Positions 54,801 to 63,978 of a stretch of 64,000 nt of DNA are shown here, in pieces. The notes under the pieces are model-generated. The model ran no database searches and was not told where the DNA came from. It saw nothing but the letters and a program-made list of their open reading frames with translations. Origin of the DNA: JAJYSO01 sp964451785 (GTDB lineage Bacteria > Bacteroidota > Bacteroidia > Flavobacteriales > Flavobacteriaceae). Position 1 is the stretch's first letter, and each line of letters opens with the position of its first letter. Location of the stretch: NCBI GenBank assembly GCA_964451785.1, contig CAYVJG010000008.1:1-64000 (forward strand), in the 5' to 3' direction. Made by a program: the position numbers and the translations under genes.

Positions 54801-56923
54801 AACTCTACAGATGCTATTGTCGCCATCTCTAAGTTACGATCATTAAAGAAAATAGCGAAATCTCCCTTCCCATTTTTAAGGTAGCCTTGCATTCCTAAGG
54901 GAGAATAATCATACCCGTTATAATCGAGTTGTGAAAAATCAACATTGAGTTTTGCTGTTAGATCAGCTAGTTCAGTACCGCTTCCAGAAGCCGTAACCTG
55001 AAAGCCGAGATTACCCAAAGTTGAATCGATTAAAATTTCGTTTAAGGCGATATTTTTTGCTTGCAAGTTGACATCAAAACGGATGCTATCGGTGTTTTGC
55101 CACTGACCTTTTAAGTTTACTAAAGCACTATCAGCCATACGCAAAGTAGCTGTGCCGGCTAAATTTTGCATACTGCCATCAACCTGAGCTTGCAGATCGA
55201 TACGCTCGGGTAAACGCACGCCAAATTCTTCTTCTGAGACAAAGTTGGCTAAGGCTGATTTGGTAGATTGTACTTTGAATTGACTGGCTTGTATTTTTAA
55301 TTTTTCAGGATCAGTTAAATTGACAAATTTTCCTTTTGCCATCAAATGTGCATGCTTACCCCAGTGTAATTGCAAATCTTCTAAATTCAACTGGCGCATT
55401 GTTCCTTGGGCTTTCACCCAACCTGTGATAGGATGCTGTGCTACTTCTGACAAATAAGGAATTGTTTTTAGGTCGGGCATAATGCCTAAGATATCCTTTA
55501 AATCGACAGAGATCGTTGGCAAATTCAAATTTGCAGCTACGTTTTCAGGGTGGTTGAGCAACTGGTCAATGCGTGTATAATTTACGGTTGCATCACCTTG
55601 TAACACACTGTTATTCAATTCAAAATCAAATTCGTTTAATCGTACAGCAGTAGAATCAAATTTGATTTGGGAGGCTAATTGTTTTAAGGCGATACCTGAA
55701 GCTTCATCAAAACTCAAATTTTCTAAATCGGCTATAAACTGTGGTGTTTTATAGAGGTGTAAATCATTAATCTGCACATTGAGATTTCGAATATCAAGCG
55801 CATTGGGATTAAAGCCTTTCAGACTTGTGTTTAAAGGACCATTTTGAAATTGTATCGCATTATTTGCCCAGTTTAGTTCGGTTAAAGTCACTTCCCAACC
55901 TGGCCACAACTCCGCAATATGCAGGTCTTGATCAGTAGTAGGTTCAGTTAATTCAGTAGTATCTGTTGTCGTGCTGAGCATTTTAAAATAGACATCACTA
56001 TCTGACAGGTTCAGGGTTTCAATAGCAATACTTTGATTCTGTAAATCGGCCTTGGGTAAGGCTAACACAAATTGACCAATTTTCACATCAGCCAGCATGC
56101 TATCCGGCACCGATTGGTAATGTGCTTGTACATTTTCTAATTCAAAATTATCCACACGCACAAACGGTAATATTGTTTCTGTTGTATCTTCTGGCGTGTC
56201 AGGAAAAGGTTTAGATTGTGTGTAGGCTAGTTGAGTGTTGCGCAACACGGCATCCGCAATATGAAATTTCATATGCTCCAAATCAAAATCTTCACCTTCA
56301 AAATGCAATTCACCGAGCTTTAAATCGGCTTTCATTCCGCTAAGCGCATCGTAGTAGTGTACTTTAAAATCCGTAAAGTCAATTTCTCCTATTGCTATTT
56401 GCAGAGGTTTACTTACCACAGTATCTATCGGCTCTTCTTCTATTTCCGTCGTGTCACTGACAAAAGCATCAATCAAAAATTGATAATTAAATCCATTAAC
56501 CGAATCGAGCTGCACCACATTAGCGCGCAAGCCATCCCATTGCACATCATCAATGCTGATGGGCTGCCCTTTAAGAATCGGCACTAGAGGAATAGCCGCT
56601 TCAAGCGATTTAGAATACAACAACGTATCCCCTTGGCGATCTTCAAGATACACGCCTTCAAGGGCTATATTTCCTGAAAAGGTCACGAACAGGCGCTTGA
56701 TTTCAACCTTTGTATGGGTTTTTTCAGAAAGATAATTAACTGCTTTCTGTACAATGAAATTCTGCCCCCAGGGACTGCGAATTATGAAAATAAGAATGAT
56801 AACAAGACAAATCAGTATAACTATTACTTTTAAGAGTATACGTATTGCTCGCTTCCACCACGGTCGTTTAGTCTTTTTAACCGGCTGTTTTTCTTTGTCT
56901 TCTGTAGAAATCTGTTCAGGCAA
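51803..56923 (-). CDS. tamB: TamB-family translocation and assembly module protein
   Basis: The 1706-residue protein has one N-terminal transmembrane helix (about 24-48) and a very long beta-rich periplasmic body. It ends in the DUF490/TamB_C domain (about 1300-1640), with GDLDFRYTGTGDMALTGRYI and RPELSFGLDMPEDSRG. It is expected to span the periplasm as a lipid-transporting or assembly bridge to TamL, whose gene follows 5 nt later. The C-terminal tail is Lys/Gln-rich. It is longer than E. coli TamB (1259), as is usual in Bacteroidota. Confidence 0.9.
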   Translation of the reverse strand: MPEQISTEDKEKQPVKKTKRPWWKRAIRILLKVIVILICLVIILIFIIRSPWGQNFIVQKAVNYLSEKTHTKVEIKRLFVTFSGNIALEGVYLEDRQGDTLLYSKSLEAAIPLVPILKGQPISIDDVQWDGLRANVVQLDSVNGFNYQFLIDAFVSDTTEIEEEPIDTVVSKPLQIAIGEIDFTDFKVHYYDALSGMKADLKLGELHFEGEDFDLEHMKFHIADAVLRNTQLAYTQSKPFPDTPEDTTETILPFVRVDNFELENVQAHYQSVPDSMLADVKIGQFVLALPKADLQNQSIAIETLNLSDSDVYFKMLSTTTDTTELTEPTTDQDLHIAELWPGWEVTLTELNWANNAIQFQNGPLNTSLKGFNPNALDIRNLNVQINDLHLYKTPQFIADLENLSFDEASGIALKQLASQIKFDSTAVRLNEFDFELNNSVLQGDATVNYTRIDQLLNHPENVAANLNLPTISVDLKDILGIMPDLKTIPYLSEVAQHPITGWVKAQGTMRQLNLEDLQLHWGKHAHLMAKGKFVNLTDPEKLKIQASQFKVQSTKSALANFVSEEEFGVRLPERIDLQAQVDGSMQNLAGTATLRMADSALVNLKGQWQNTDSIRFDVNLQAKNIALNEILIDSTLGNLGFQVTASGSGTELADLTAKLNVDFSQLDYNGYDYSPLGMQGYLKNGKGDFAIFFNDRNLEMATIASVELDSLKQKVNLMFNVDGADLHALKLMDKRLRTRLLFTAQIEHSSENTKIESHVANVTAVYNKEIYHLGELDLTGTMQQDSTAFAANSGFLNANLHSNTNFGHLGKALGRHFKRYFSDSITPVDSITRPVQLHMDMQLSESKFINEIFMPEIHKMDPLAFTLDYNQAQNLLTSTLMLPYVDYAENQIKGLQLIVNASKEAGVFVFGVNKIDAGAFVMNQTNLIGELKKGVLTLDLEGFNEQGKKFYATQVKLYGRNQKLYVYTSPESMLLNGEKWHIPEDNLIVLKKDSILATNVVMTHGDQKMMVANDLEQTDQSNIGFGFKNFKLKSLLALLNPDDYLASGQLQGNIVAENPFGNMGFIADFGIDDLHVLGAELGQLRFDAHTEATASHYFFNTSLKGSDVDLHTTGDYLAAEQPQLNFDFVIDKFGFKTIAQLSQNQLSNAEGYLSGRLSAKGQLKALQFNGFLQFNEAAFKVAQLNSTFYLDKDRIELDNDGIRFKDFLIRDENKNPFYINGAIITDNFLDPKLDIVVKANDFQLMNSTAEDNELYYGSINLDADGTITGRATFPKINLEIGVNKGTDFTYVMSEEQAALESREGVVEFVNKMNPDDILTRNTDSVRVSRFGNMQLRAKLNIDKEAAFGVVIDPRTGDNFKISGEGDLDFRYTGTGDMALTGRYIISGGHYKMSLYNLVKREFEFVPGGSVVWQGNPLDADLDVTAQYRVKTSALGLMAAQISGANEAEKNKYRQVLPFIVSMSVKGTIDRPELSFGLDMPEDSRGAIGGSVYGRITQLKEDEGEINKQVFSLLVMNRFFPASGSDGSQGGIANMARNNISQALSDQLNNFSDKLMGDTGFKLNFGVDNYTDYQGQSAQQRTDLNISAEKSLFNDRLVIKAGTEMNVQGEARPGEENPLLGNVSIEYLLTKDGRWRITGFRKNEYENVIDGQVYVNGIGLLFQRQFNKFNALWHSFFGGKTKREKQQEQAKHNDKAISEDNAHSKHQ

Positions 56924-57142
56924 GTCAGCTAATTTTTTTTGAAAATATCAAAGTTAAGGAGTTTATGGAGTTTTACCCCTTAAACTTACAACTATTTAAC
57001 ATCTAAAAAACAAGTGTTTTTTACAACTTTCAACCCGAGATCACTGCTTTTTTTGATGGCGTTTTTAGGTCAAGGTGTAACTCAACTATTTTTTGTATTT
57101 TCCCGCTTCATTTTCCCGCTTCATTTTCACATTCATTTCTCA

Positions 57143-58255
57143 ATGTCATTCCCTACATCTGCAACTGGCACCCTTCAAAGCAAACCCCACTTTGACATCT
57201 TAGATGGTCTAAGAGGCTTAGCCGCCATTGTGGTTGTTATTTTCCATTTTATGGAAATTATTCAACCTGATTTTACGCATAATTTTATTGCTCACGGTTT
57301 CCTTGCTGTCGATTTCTTTTTCTGTTTATCAGGATTTGTAATTGCTTATGCTTATGACAATCGCGCAGACAATATGGGTATTTGGAGCTTTGTGAAACGG
57401 CGTTTGATTCGTTTACACCCGTTGGTTATTATTGGTTCTATTTTAGGGATTTTGACGTTTTACCTCGACCCCTACAGCAATTTACCAGAACTTTATTCGC
57501 TTAAAGAAACTGCATTAATCTTTTTAGCCTCTATGTTTATGATTCCCTACCCGGTGGTAGCTGAGCGCTTTTACAATTTATTTAATCTCAATGCTCCCAG
57601 CTGGTCATTATTTTGGGAATATATGGCCAATTTCGCTTACATTTTAGTACTGTTTAAGCTTAAACGCAAGTTGTTAATTCCGTTGCTTCTACTGGCCACA
57701 ATAGGACTTTACTATGTAGGCTGGAACTCAGGAAATCTCGTCGGTGGCTGGAGTGGCGGAACCTTTCTCGATGGGTTAGCACGCGTGTCGTTTTCGTTTT
57801 TAATGGGCTTATTGATTTACAGGTCTAACTGGATTATCAAAAATAACTTAGGACTAATCGGAATGAGTGCGTTGCTGCTATTGGCGTTTATGATGCCTTT
57901 TAATCCGGAGTGGAATTGGCTAGTTGAACCACTGTTAGTCACACTCTACTTTCCGGTGTTAGTGGCTTTAGGAGCCGGTGCCAACTTATCGCCAAAGCTC
58001 TATAAACTCAACAAGTTTTCAGGCGATTTATCTTACCCGCTATACATGACCCACTACCCTTTTATCTGGGTATTTTTAAATTATTTTACCGTTGAAAAGC
58101 CCAGTACAGAAGTATTAATGTGGCTAGTGCCAACAAGTGTTATAGCACTCATTGGATTTGCATATTTCATTGCTATCTATGTAGATTTACCGATAAGAAA
58201 ACACTTAAATAATCACTTAAAGGGTTCGCGTATACTACACTCAAATAAAGTTTAA
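57143..58255 (+). CDS. Acyltransferase 3 family membrane protein
   Basis: From the ATG at 57143 (MSFPTSATG) the protein has 370 residues. The open frame extends upstream but adds aromatic-rich residues without a good start. About ten membrane segments are predicted. The family motif HFMEIIQPDF...HGFLAVDFFFCLSGFVIAY contains the catalytic His and the conserved arginines follow (FVKRRLIRLHP). Such enzymes O-acylate envelope glycans. No sugar cluster adjoins it, so the acceptor is unknown. It is divergent from tamB. Confidence 0.85.
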   Translation: MSFPTSATGTLQSKPHFDILDGLRGLAAIVVVIFHFMEIIQPDFTHNFIAHGFLAVDFFFCLSGFVIAYAYDNRADNMGIWSFVKRRLIRLHPLVIIGSILGILTFYLDPYSNLPELYSLKETALIFLASMFMIPYPVVAERFYNLFNLNAPSWSLFWEYMANFAYILVLFKLKRKLLIPLLLLATIGLYYVGWNSGNLVGGWSGGTFLDGLARVSFSFLMGLLIYRSNWIIKNNLGLIGMSALLLLAFMMPFNPEWNWLVEPLLVTLYFPVLVALGAGANLSPKLYKLNKFSGDLSYPLYMTHYPFIWVFLNYFTVEKPSTEVLMWLVPTSVIALIGFAYFIAIYVDLPIRKHLNNHLKGSRILHSNKV

Positions 58256-58291
58256 TAAATCCAGTTTCTATTAACCATTACCAAAAGAGTT

Positions 58292-58702
58292 ATGACTTAT
58301 TTAGATCGACAGCAACATTGGGAAAACATATACCAAACTAAAGCCTTAACTGAAGTGAGTTGGTATCAAGCTACACCAAAAACTGCTTTGGAATTTTTGG
58401 CTACATTTAAGCTAAAGAAAACAGCCAAAATCATAGATATTGGTGGCGGTGACAGCTTTTTGACCGATAAAAATGAAATCATTCAATACCAAACTCTTGT
58501 TCAGCAAACTCTAGCTCCAAATGGCATTATACTTATCGGTACTTTTTCGACTCAAGGACCTAAGCAGTGTAGTGGCATTTCTATTAAGCAGTATTCAAAA
58601 ACAACTCTAACCAATCTGTTTGCTCCTAATTTTACAGCAATCGAATGTCGTACACTCCAACATCAAACACCTTCTAGAAATATTCAAAATTTCGTCTTCT
58701 GA
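58292..58702 (+). pseudogene. Internally deleted SAM-dependent methyltransferase
   Basis: The 136-residue frame keeps the family's N-terminus (RQQHWENIYQTKALTEVSWY), SAM motif I (IIDIGGGDS) and the C-terminal half (GIILIGTFSTQGPKQCSGI). The middle of a typical 200-residue protein, including the acidic residue binding the SAM ribose, is absent. The text jumps from GGGDS to FLTDKNE in frame. The end also looks damaged: after NFVF a TGA replaces an expected Cys codon, and the frame continues with SFKK to a TAG at 58724-58726. It is almost surely inactive as a methyltransferase. Confidence 0.7.
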
Positions 58703-59026
58703 AGTTTTAAAAAATCAACCCAATAGAATACATAAAAATCTAATTTATAGCAATTTATACGGAAGTGACATTCAAAATGAACCAATCTTCCTGTTAAAAT
58801 TACAAATCTCTGCGTTATAAATGCTCGTCATAGCTATGGCTATGCCTGTGCTTTTTGCCTTGACCTTTGAAATTTTAACGACAAAATATTTAGTCTATTT
58901 TAAAAATCATTTTCGTATTAAATAAAACAACTTAAAGAATAGATTTATATTATTTTACCAAAAAAATAAAAGACGCATTAACCAGTTGATTAGTGCGTCT
59001 TTTTAAAATATAATTATTTCTATTAA
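58703..59026. other. 324-bp gene-free stretch
   Basis: Contains a small palindrome (catagc-tatg-gctatg, 58829-58844) and the lpdA terminator (58968-59002). No gene is supported; the frame beyond the methyltransferase remnant is not protein-like. Confidence 0.5.
58968..59002 (-). terminator. Intrinsic terminator of lpdA
   Basis: aaagacgca (58968-58976 region) pairs with tgcgtcttt (58994-59002), with A and T tracts on both sides. It is about 25 nt beyond the lpdA stop on the minus strand. Confidence 0.75.
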
Positions 59027-60418
59027 TTAGATATCAATTGCTTCGCCATAAGCATCAGCAACAGATTCTTTAACAGCCTCACTCATTGTTGGATGTGGGT
59101 GAATAGCTTTAAGCACTTCATGACCTGTAGTTTCTAACTTACGTCCTAATACGGCTTCAGCAATCATATCAGTCACGCCGGCGCCAATCATATGGCAACC
59201 TAACCATTCGCCGTATTTAGCGTCGAAAATAGTTTTTACAAAACCTTCTTTTTTGCCCGAAGCATGCGCTTTACCAGAGGCAGCAAATGGGAATTTACCC
59301 ACTTTAATTTCATAACCAGCTTCTTTAGCTTGCTTTTCAGTCAAACCGACACTAGCAATTTCAGGAGAAGCATATGTACATCCAGGGATGTTTCCGTAAT
59401 CAATAGCTTCAGGATTTAATCCTTTAATTTTTTCAACACAAGTGATTCCTTCAGCAGAAGCAACGTGAGCCAAAGCTTGTCCAGTAACAACATCTCCAAT
59501 AGCATAAATGCCAGGGACATTAGTTTGGTACCATTCGTTGACTTGAATTTTATCGCGATCTACTTTGATACCGAGTTCTTCAAGACCAATATTTTCGATA
59601 TTCGTTTTGATACCAACGGCAGAAAGTACGATATCGGCTTCTAAGGTTTCGATACCCTTTTTAGTTTCTACATTAACTTTTAAAACATCAGATGAAGTGT
59701 CAACGCTTTTCACAGAAGAGTTAAGCATAACTTTAATACCTGCTTTTTTACAAGCTTTTTCGAATGCTTTAGAGATATCTTCATCTTCAACAGGCACTAA
59801 ATGTGGTTGAAACTCTACAATAGTCACCTCAGTGCCCATAGCGTTATAAAAATGTGCAAACTCTGAACCAATAGCACCAGAACCTACAATTAACATGCGT
59901 TTAGGTTGTTCTGGTAAGGTCAAGGCTTGGCGGTAGCCAATAATTTTTTTACCATCTTGTTTTAAGAATGGTAACTCGCGAGAGCGTGCTCCTGTAGCAA
60001 TAATGATGTGATCAGCTTCATAGTCAGTAGTAGCACCTTTATCATCAGTTACTGCTATTTTTTTACCTGGTTTAAGTTTACCAGTACCCATGATAACGTC
60101 AATCTTGTTTTTCTTCATCAAAAACTCAACGCCTTTACTCATGCCTTGTGCTACACCGCGACTGCGTTTAATAACCGCTCCAAAATCTTTATCAGCATTT
60201 TCAAGTGTTAATCCGTAATCTTCAGCGTGTTTTAAGTAGTTGAATACTTCAGCACTTTTAAGAAGCGCTTTAGTAGGAATACAGCCCCAGTTTAAGCAAA
60301 CGCCACCAAGGTTTTCTTTTTCTACCACAGCAGTTTTAAAACCTAATTGTGAAGCGCGAATAGCTGTTACATATCCACCTGGACCACTTCCTAAAACAAT
60401 GATATCATATTTGCTCAT
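59027..60418 (-). CDS. lpdA: Dihydrolipoyl dehydrogenase
   Basis: The 463-residue flavoprotein reoxidises lipoamide in 2-oxoacid dehydrogenase complexes. It has the FAD site IVLGSGPGGYVTAIRA, the redox disulfide C41/C46 in GGVCLNWGCIPTK, the NAD site IVGSGAIGSEFAHF, and the C-terminal HPHPTMSE with the catalytic His and Glu. It is not beside other complex subunits. It is flanked by a terminator and by nhaA on the same strand 150 nt upstream. Confidence 0.96.
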   Translation of the reverse strand: MSKYDIIVLGSGPGGYVTAIRASQLGFKTAVVEKENLGGVCLNWGCIPTKALLKSAEVFNYLKHAEDYGLTLENADKDFGAVIKRSRGVAQGMSKGVEFLMKKNKIDVIMGTGKLKPGKKIAVTDDKGATTDYEADHIIIATGARSRELPFLKQDGKKIIGYRQALTLPEQPKRMLIVGSGAIGSEFAHFYNAMGTEVTIVEFQPHLVPVEDEDISKAFEKACKKAGIKVMLNSSVKSVDTSSDVLKVNVETKKGIETLEADIVLSAVGIKTNIENIGLEELGIKVDRDKIQVNEWYQTNVPGIYAIGDVVTGQALAHVASAEGITCVEKIKGLNPEAIDYGNIPGCTYASPEIASVGLTEKQAKEAGYEIKVGKFPFAASGKAHASGKKEGFVKTIFDAKYGEWLGCHMIGAGVTDMIAEAVLGRKLETTGHEVLKAIHPHPTMSEAVKESVADAYGEAIDI

Positions 60419-60568
60419 AATCTTTCTAAATTTTTAAATGCGAATTTAAGCATTTCTATAGGATTGCTCGTAAAATCCTGAAAAAAATCCTCAGAATTAA
60501 TAATGGAGATTTTAATTTCCAATCCGCATTCAATACGATTCAACTTATTCTGTCTGATTATACTCTAT

Positions 60569-61729
60569 TTACTCTTCGTCAATAGCGGAAGGATCTTGTT
60601 TACCCAAATTGAATCGCAATATTACAAACCCTAAAATTGCAGTAATTAATGAGGTAAATAAAATAATTAATTTGGTATTGTCGATTATAGTTTGATCCGT
60701 AAAGGCTAATAAGGTAATAAATATAGACATAGTAAACCCAATACCCGCCAATATACCTACACTAAAAATATTAGACCATTTTAAATCTTGTGGTAGATTA
60801 CACAAGCCTAATTTGACTGCTAATAATGAAAGGAAGAAAATTCCAATAGGTTTTCCAAACAACAAGCCCAACAAAATACCTATGCTATAAGGTTCTGCAA
60901 TGACATCAGCAAAATTAGCATTCATCACAATAGCTGTATTGGCCAGTGCAAAAATAGGCAATACAATAAAGGCTACCGGTTTGTGTAAAAAGTGTTGCAA
61001 ACGGTAAGAACAGGTTTTTTTCTTGCCATCGCCATAAGGAATCGCAAAAGCCAACAATACACCCGTTATGGTGGCATGTACCCCTGAGTTTAGCATAAAA
61101 TACCACATAATTATTCCACCGATGATATAGGGAAATAATTTGCGAACTCCCAGTTTATTAAACAATAACAAGACGCCAAATACGCCTAAGGCCAAAAAGA
61201 GATTGGTCAGCATTAAATCTTGCGTGTAAAATATGGCTATAACTAGAATAGCGCCTAAATCGTCAATTACCGCTAAAGCCGTTAAAAATATTTTAAGTGA
61301 TGTCGGTACCCGACTACCTAAAAGTGATAAAATACCCAAAGCAAAGGCTATGTCAGTAGCCATAGGAATTCCGGCACCGGGTTGTGTTGGCGTACCAAAA
61401 TTAAATAACAAATAAATACCTGCTGGAACCAACATCCCGCCTATAGCTGCAAAAATAGGTAGCAAGGCATTTTTAAAATTAGACAATTCTCCACTGTATA
61501 TTTCTCGTTCTAACTCTAGGCCTATCAACAAAAAGAAAATGACCATTAGCCCATCATTTATCCAATGCTCGAGTGTATGTCCGGCAAAATTGATTTTCCA
61601 GAAATCGTGATAGGATTCTCCAAAAATGCTATTGGCTATTAGTAAAGATAAGGCTGTACAAAAAATGAGGACTATGCCCCCTGCTTTTTCACTGTTTAAA
61701 AATTCTTTTAGAAGTTTAGGTGTACTCAT
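60569..61729 (-). CDS. nhaA: Na+/H+ antiporter NhaA
   Basis: The 386-residue inner-membrane protein has about twelve membrane segments. It keeps family features: SEKAGGIVLIFCTALSLLIANS, FFLLIGLELERE, the PMATDIAFALGILSLLG stretch with the conserved Asp, the LKIFLTALAVIDDLGAI motif holding the two ion-binding Asp residues, and GIGFTMSIFI. It exports Na+ in exchange for protons, fitting a saline habitat. No nhaR is seen. Confidence 0.95.
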   Translation of the reverse strand: MSTPKLLKEFLNSEKAGGIVLIFCTALSLLIANSIFGESYHDFWKINFAGHTLEHWINDGLMVIFFLLIGLELEREIYSGELSNFKNALLPIFAAIGGMLVPAGIYLLFNFGTPTQPGAGIPMATDIAFALGILSLLGSRVPTSLKIFLTALAVIDDLGAILVIAIFYTQDLMLTNLFLALGVFGVLLLFNKLGVRKLFPYIIGGIIMWYFMLNSGVHATITGVLLAFAIPYGDGKKKTCSYRLQHFLHKPVAFIVLPIFALANTAIVMNANFADVIAEPYSIGILLGLLFGKPIGIFFLSLLAVKLGLCNLPQDLKWSNIFSVGILAGIGFTMSIFITLLAFTDQTIIDNTKLIILFTSLITAILGFVILRFNLGKQDPSAIDEE

Positions 61730-61928
61730 TTAATTCATTTAGATTAGAGATTAAGATGCCTGATTATGCCGTATATCTATCTCCAAAAATTAGAAGTCGT
61801 AATATATAATTTTTTTAATAGACGACTGTTCACCCTTTAAACACTTAATTTAAATTTAACAATATCTACAAGTTACTAAATCTAAATTTTATACATATTT
61901 TAAAGAAATAATCTTAAAAACAGCTATT

Positions 61929-62405
61929 TTAAACTAAAGCTGCCACAAACCACCACAGCAAACACAAACACCAAATCAGCTTTAAGCCAACACCAAGCAA
62001 AAATCCTACAAAGGCTCCCCAAGCAATAGAGAAAACCTTCTTTAAATCTTTAGGATGATTTATAAATGCCCCAATAAAAGCTCCGACAAAGGAACCAATG
62101 ATTACTCCAAAAGGCCCTAAAAACAAGCCAGCGATAGTACCTAAAGTCGCGCCGTTTTGTGCCCATTTATTACCACCAAAGCGCTTGGTACTCCAAGTTG
62201 GCAACCAATAATCGAGTACTGCTAAAATAACAGTCACACCGCCCGTAATCATCAAAAAAGAAGTTGAAAACTCTGTGTAATCTGTAAAGTGAAGCAACAA
62301 CAAGCCTATCCACGATACTGGCGGTCCTGGCAACAAAGGCAGCACACTACCTATAATTCCTGTAAGCAAAGCTAAAATTGCTAAAACTAATAAAATTATA
62401 TCCAT
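61929..62405 (-). CDS. DUF456-family membrane protein
   Basis: The 158-residue protein has four to five hydrophobic segments and the family pattern GIIGSVLPLLPGPPVSWIGLLLLH. LDYWLPTWSTKRFGGNKWAQ and Gly-rich helices (GLFLGPFGVIIGSFVGAFIG) follow. The function of the family is unknown. It lies 47 nt downstream of lpxB on the same strand and may be co-transcribed with it. Confidence 0.85.
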   Translation of the reverse strand: MDIILLVLAILALLTGIIGSVLPLLPGPPVSWIGLLLLHFTDYTEFSTSFLMITGGVTVILAVLDYWLPTWSTKRFGGNKWAQNGATLGTIAGLFLGPFGVIIGSFVGAFIGAFINHPKDLKKVFSIAWGAFVGFLLGVGLKLIWCLCLLWWFVAALV

Positions 62406-62452
62406 AAAGAATGGTCTCGGGTTGCGCTCAATTCTTCATTTCAGCTATGCAA

Positions 62453-63574
62453 TTAAGCTTTCGCCTTGCAAGAATTGTAAATTAACTCAGCGGTACGCGC
62501 ACTAGCTCCACTTCCGCCTAATTTTTTACGCAACAAATCGTAATCTTCCAATAGCAGCTCTCGCATTCCTGGATCGAGAATAGCTTCTAATTCGGCCTGC
62601 AAGCGTTTGACATTAAAATCGTGCTGAATCAACTCTGTGACCACTTGACGATTCATAATCAAATTTACCAATGAAATATAATCTAGTTTAATAATGCGCT
62701 TAGCTATTTCATATGAAATCCAATTGCCTTTATAACACACCACTTCTGGCACTCTAAATAGTGCCGTTTCTAAAGTAGCAGTTCCAGAAGTCACTAAAGC
62801 TGCATGTGCAACTTCTAGCAAATCATAAGTAGCATTCATGACCAAATGCACATTATCCTTTTTGATAAATGGACGGTAAAAGGCCTCATCTTGACTTGGT
62901 GCTCCGGCAATCACAAATTGATAATCTGGAAAACGCTCAGGCATTTCGAGCATCGTGGCAAACATTTTGGTGATTTCTTGATGGCGACTTCCAGGCAATA
63001 AAGCGATAATCGGCTTTTCAGATAAGCCATGTGCTTGGGCAAACTCAGCTAGAGAAATAGACTTGCGGTTATCTACAACATCCAAAAGTGGATGCCCTAC
63101 AAAATGGACGTGATACTGATGTTTTTCTTCATAAAACTGTTTTTCAAACGGCAAAATAACATATAACTCATCCACATCGTGTTTAATAGCTTTAATACGA
63201 TTTTCCTTCCACGCCCAAATTTGGGGAGAAATGTAATAATGAGTTGCAAATCCTTTTTGCTTGGCCCATTTGGCGATGCGAAAATTAAATCCCGGATAAT
63301 CAATAAAGATAAGTACATCGGGCTGATACTGTTCGATATCTTTTTTACAGAGCGCTATATTTTTAAAAATTGTTCGCAAATTGGCCACGACTTCAAAAAA
63401 ACCCATAAAAGCCAAATCGCGATAATGTTTTACTAGAGTTCCTCCTACTGCGGCCATCAAATCGCCTCCCCAAAATCGGAAATCGGCCTCTGCATCTTTC
63501 GTTTTTAAGGCTTTCATCAAATTTGAAGCGTGCAAATCTCCAGAAGCTTCTCCGGCAATCAGATAGTATTTCAT
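62453..63574 (-). CDS. lpxB: Lipid-A-disaccharide synthase
   Basis: The 373-residue GT19 enzyme joins UDP-diacylglucosamine and lipid X into the lipid A disaccharide. Family signatures are YLIAGEASGDLHASNLM, FWGGDLMAAVGG, DVLIFIDYPGFNFRIAK, YYISPQIWAWKENRIKAI, ALLPGSRHQEI and VTSGTATLETAL. It lies away from the main lipid A operon, as in many Flavobacteriia. A small membrane protein gene precedes it by 53 nt. Confidence 0.96.
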   Translation of the reverse strand: MKYYLIAGEASGDLHASNLMKALKTKDAEADFRFWGGDLMAAVGGTLVKHYRDLAFMGFFEVVANLRTIFKNIALCKKDIEQYQPDVLIFIDYPGFNFRIAKWAKQKGFATHYYISPQIWAWKENRIKAIKHDVDELYVILPFEKQFYEEKHQYHVHFVGHPLLDVVDNRKSISLAEFAQAHGLSEKPIIALLPGSRHQEITKMFATMLEMPERFPDYQFVIAGAPSQDEAFYRPFIKKDNVHLVMNATYDLLEVAHAALVTSGTATLETALFRVPEVVCYKGNWISYEIAKRIIKLDYISLVNLIMNRQVVTELIQHDFNVKRLQAELEAILDPGMRELLLEDYDLLRKKLGGSGASARTAELIYNSCKAKA

Positions 63575-63627
63575 AAACTTATATTACACTAAAACATTAA
63601 CAGCCAAAACTGCTTATAATTTTAAAT

Positions 63628-63978
63628 TTACCAATTAATAATTTTAAACACAAGCACGACTAATGTGGCAACAATAACACCCAAAAGCACTCCACGAACA
63701 CGGTAAAACTGGCGTTTTTTCAAAAATACAAAAAATGCTAAAAAATCTAATAATGCCCCTAGACCTACAATACTTGTAAAGAATCCGCGATCTATACTAA
63801 TCTGTAGAAACTCTATAATCCCTACACTTGATACGGTAGAAATATAAAAATACATTCCGGCCAAATTACAGGCTATAGTTACGGCAAAGCCTATTAATAC
63901 TTCTTTGACGATTTCGCCTCGTGATGGCGGGCGTTGATTGTCAAACGACTGTTTTTCTGGTAAATTTTCACGACTCAT
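63628..63978 (-). CDS. Conserved hypothetical membrane protein upstream of lpxB
   Basis: The 116-residue protein has a polar, proline-containing N-terminus (residues 1-22) and three hydrophobic segments (about 26-48, 60-82 and 92-113). No catalytic motif is visible. Small membrane proteins of this kind precede lpxB in several Flavobacteriia, often after surE. Here the upstream neighbour lies beyond the window. The function is unknown. Confidence 0.65.
   Translation of the reverse strand: MSRENLPEKQSFDNQRPPSRGEIVKEVLIGFAVTIACNLAGMYFYISTVSSVGIIEFLQISIDRGFFTSIVGLGALLDFLAFFVFLKKRQFYRVRGVLLGVIVATLVVLVFKIINW

Noticed and set aside
58829..58844. Palindrome catagc-tatg-gctatg as an operator or REP element
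   Set aside because: A single short copy with no second instance found in the window. Left as an unexplained minor palindrome.
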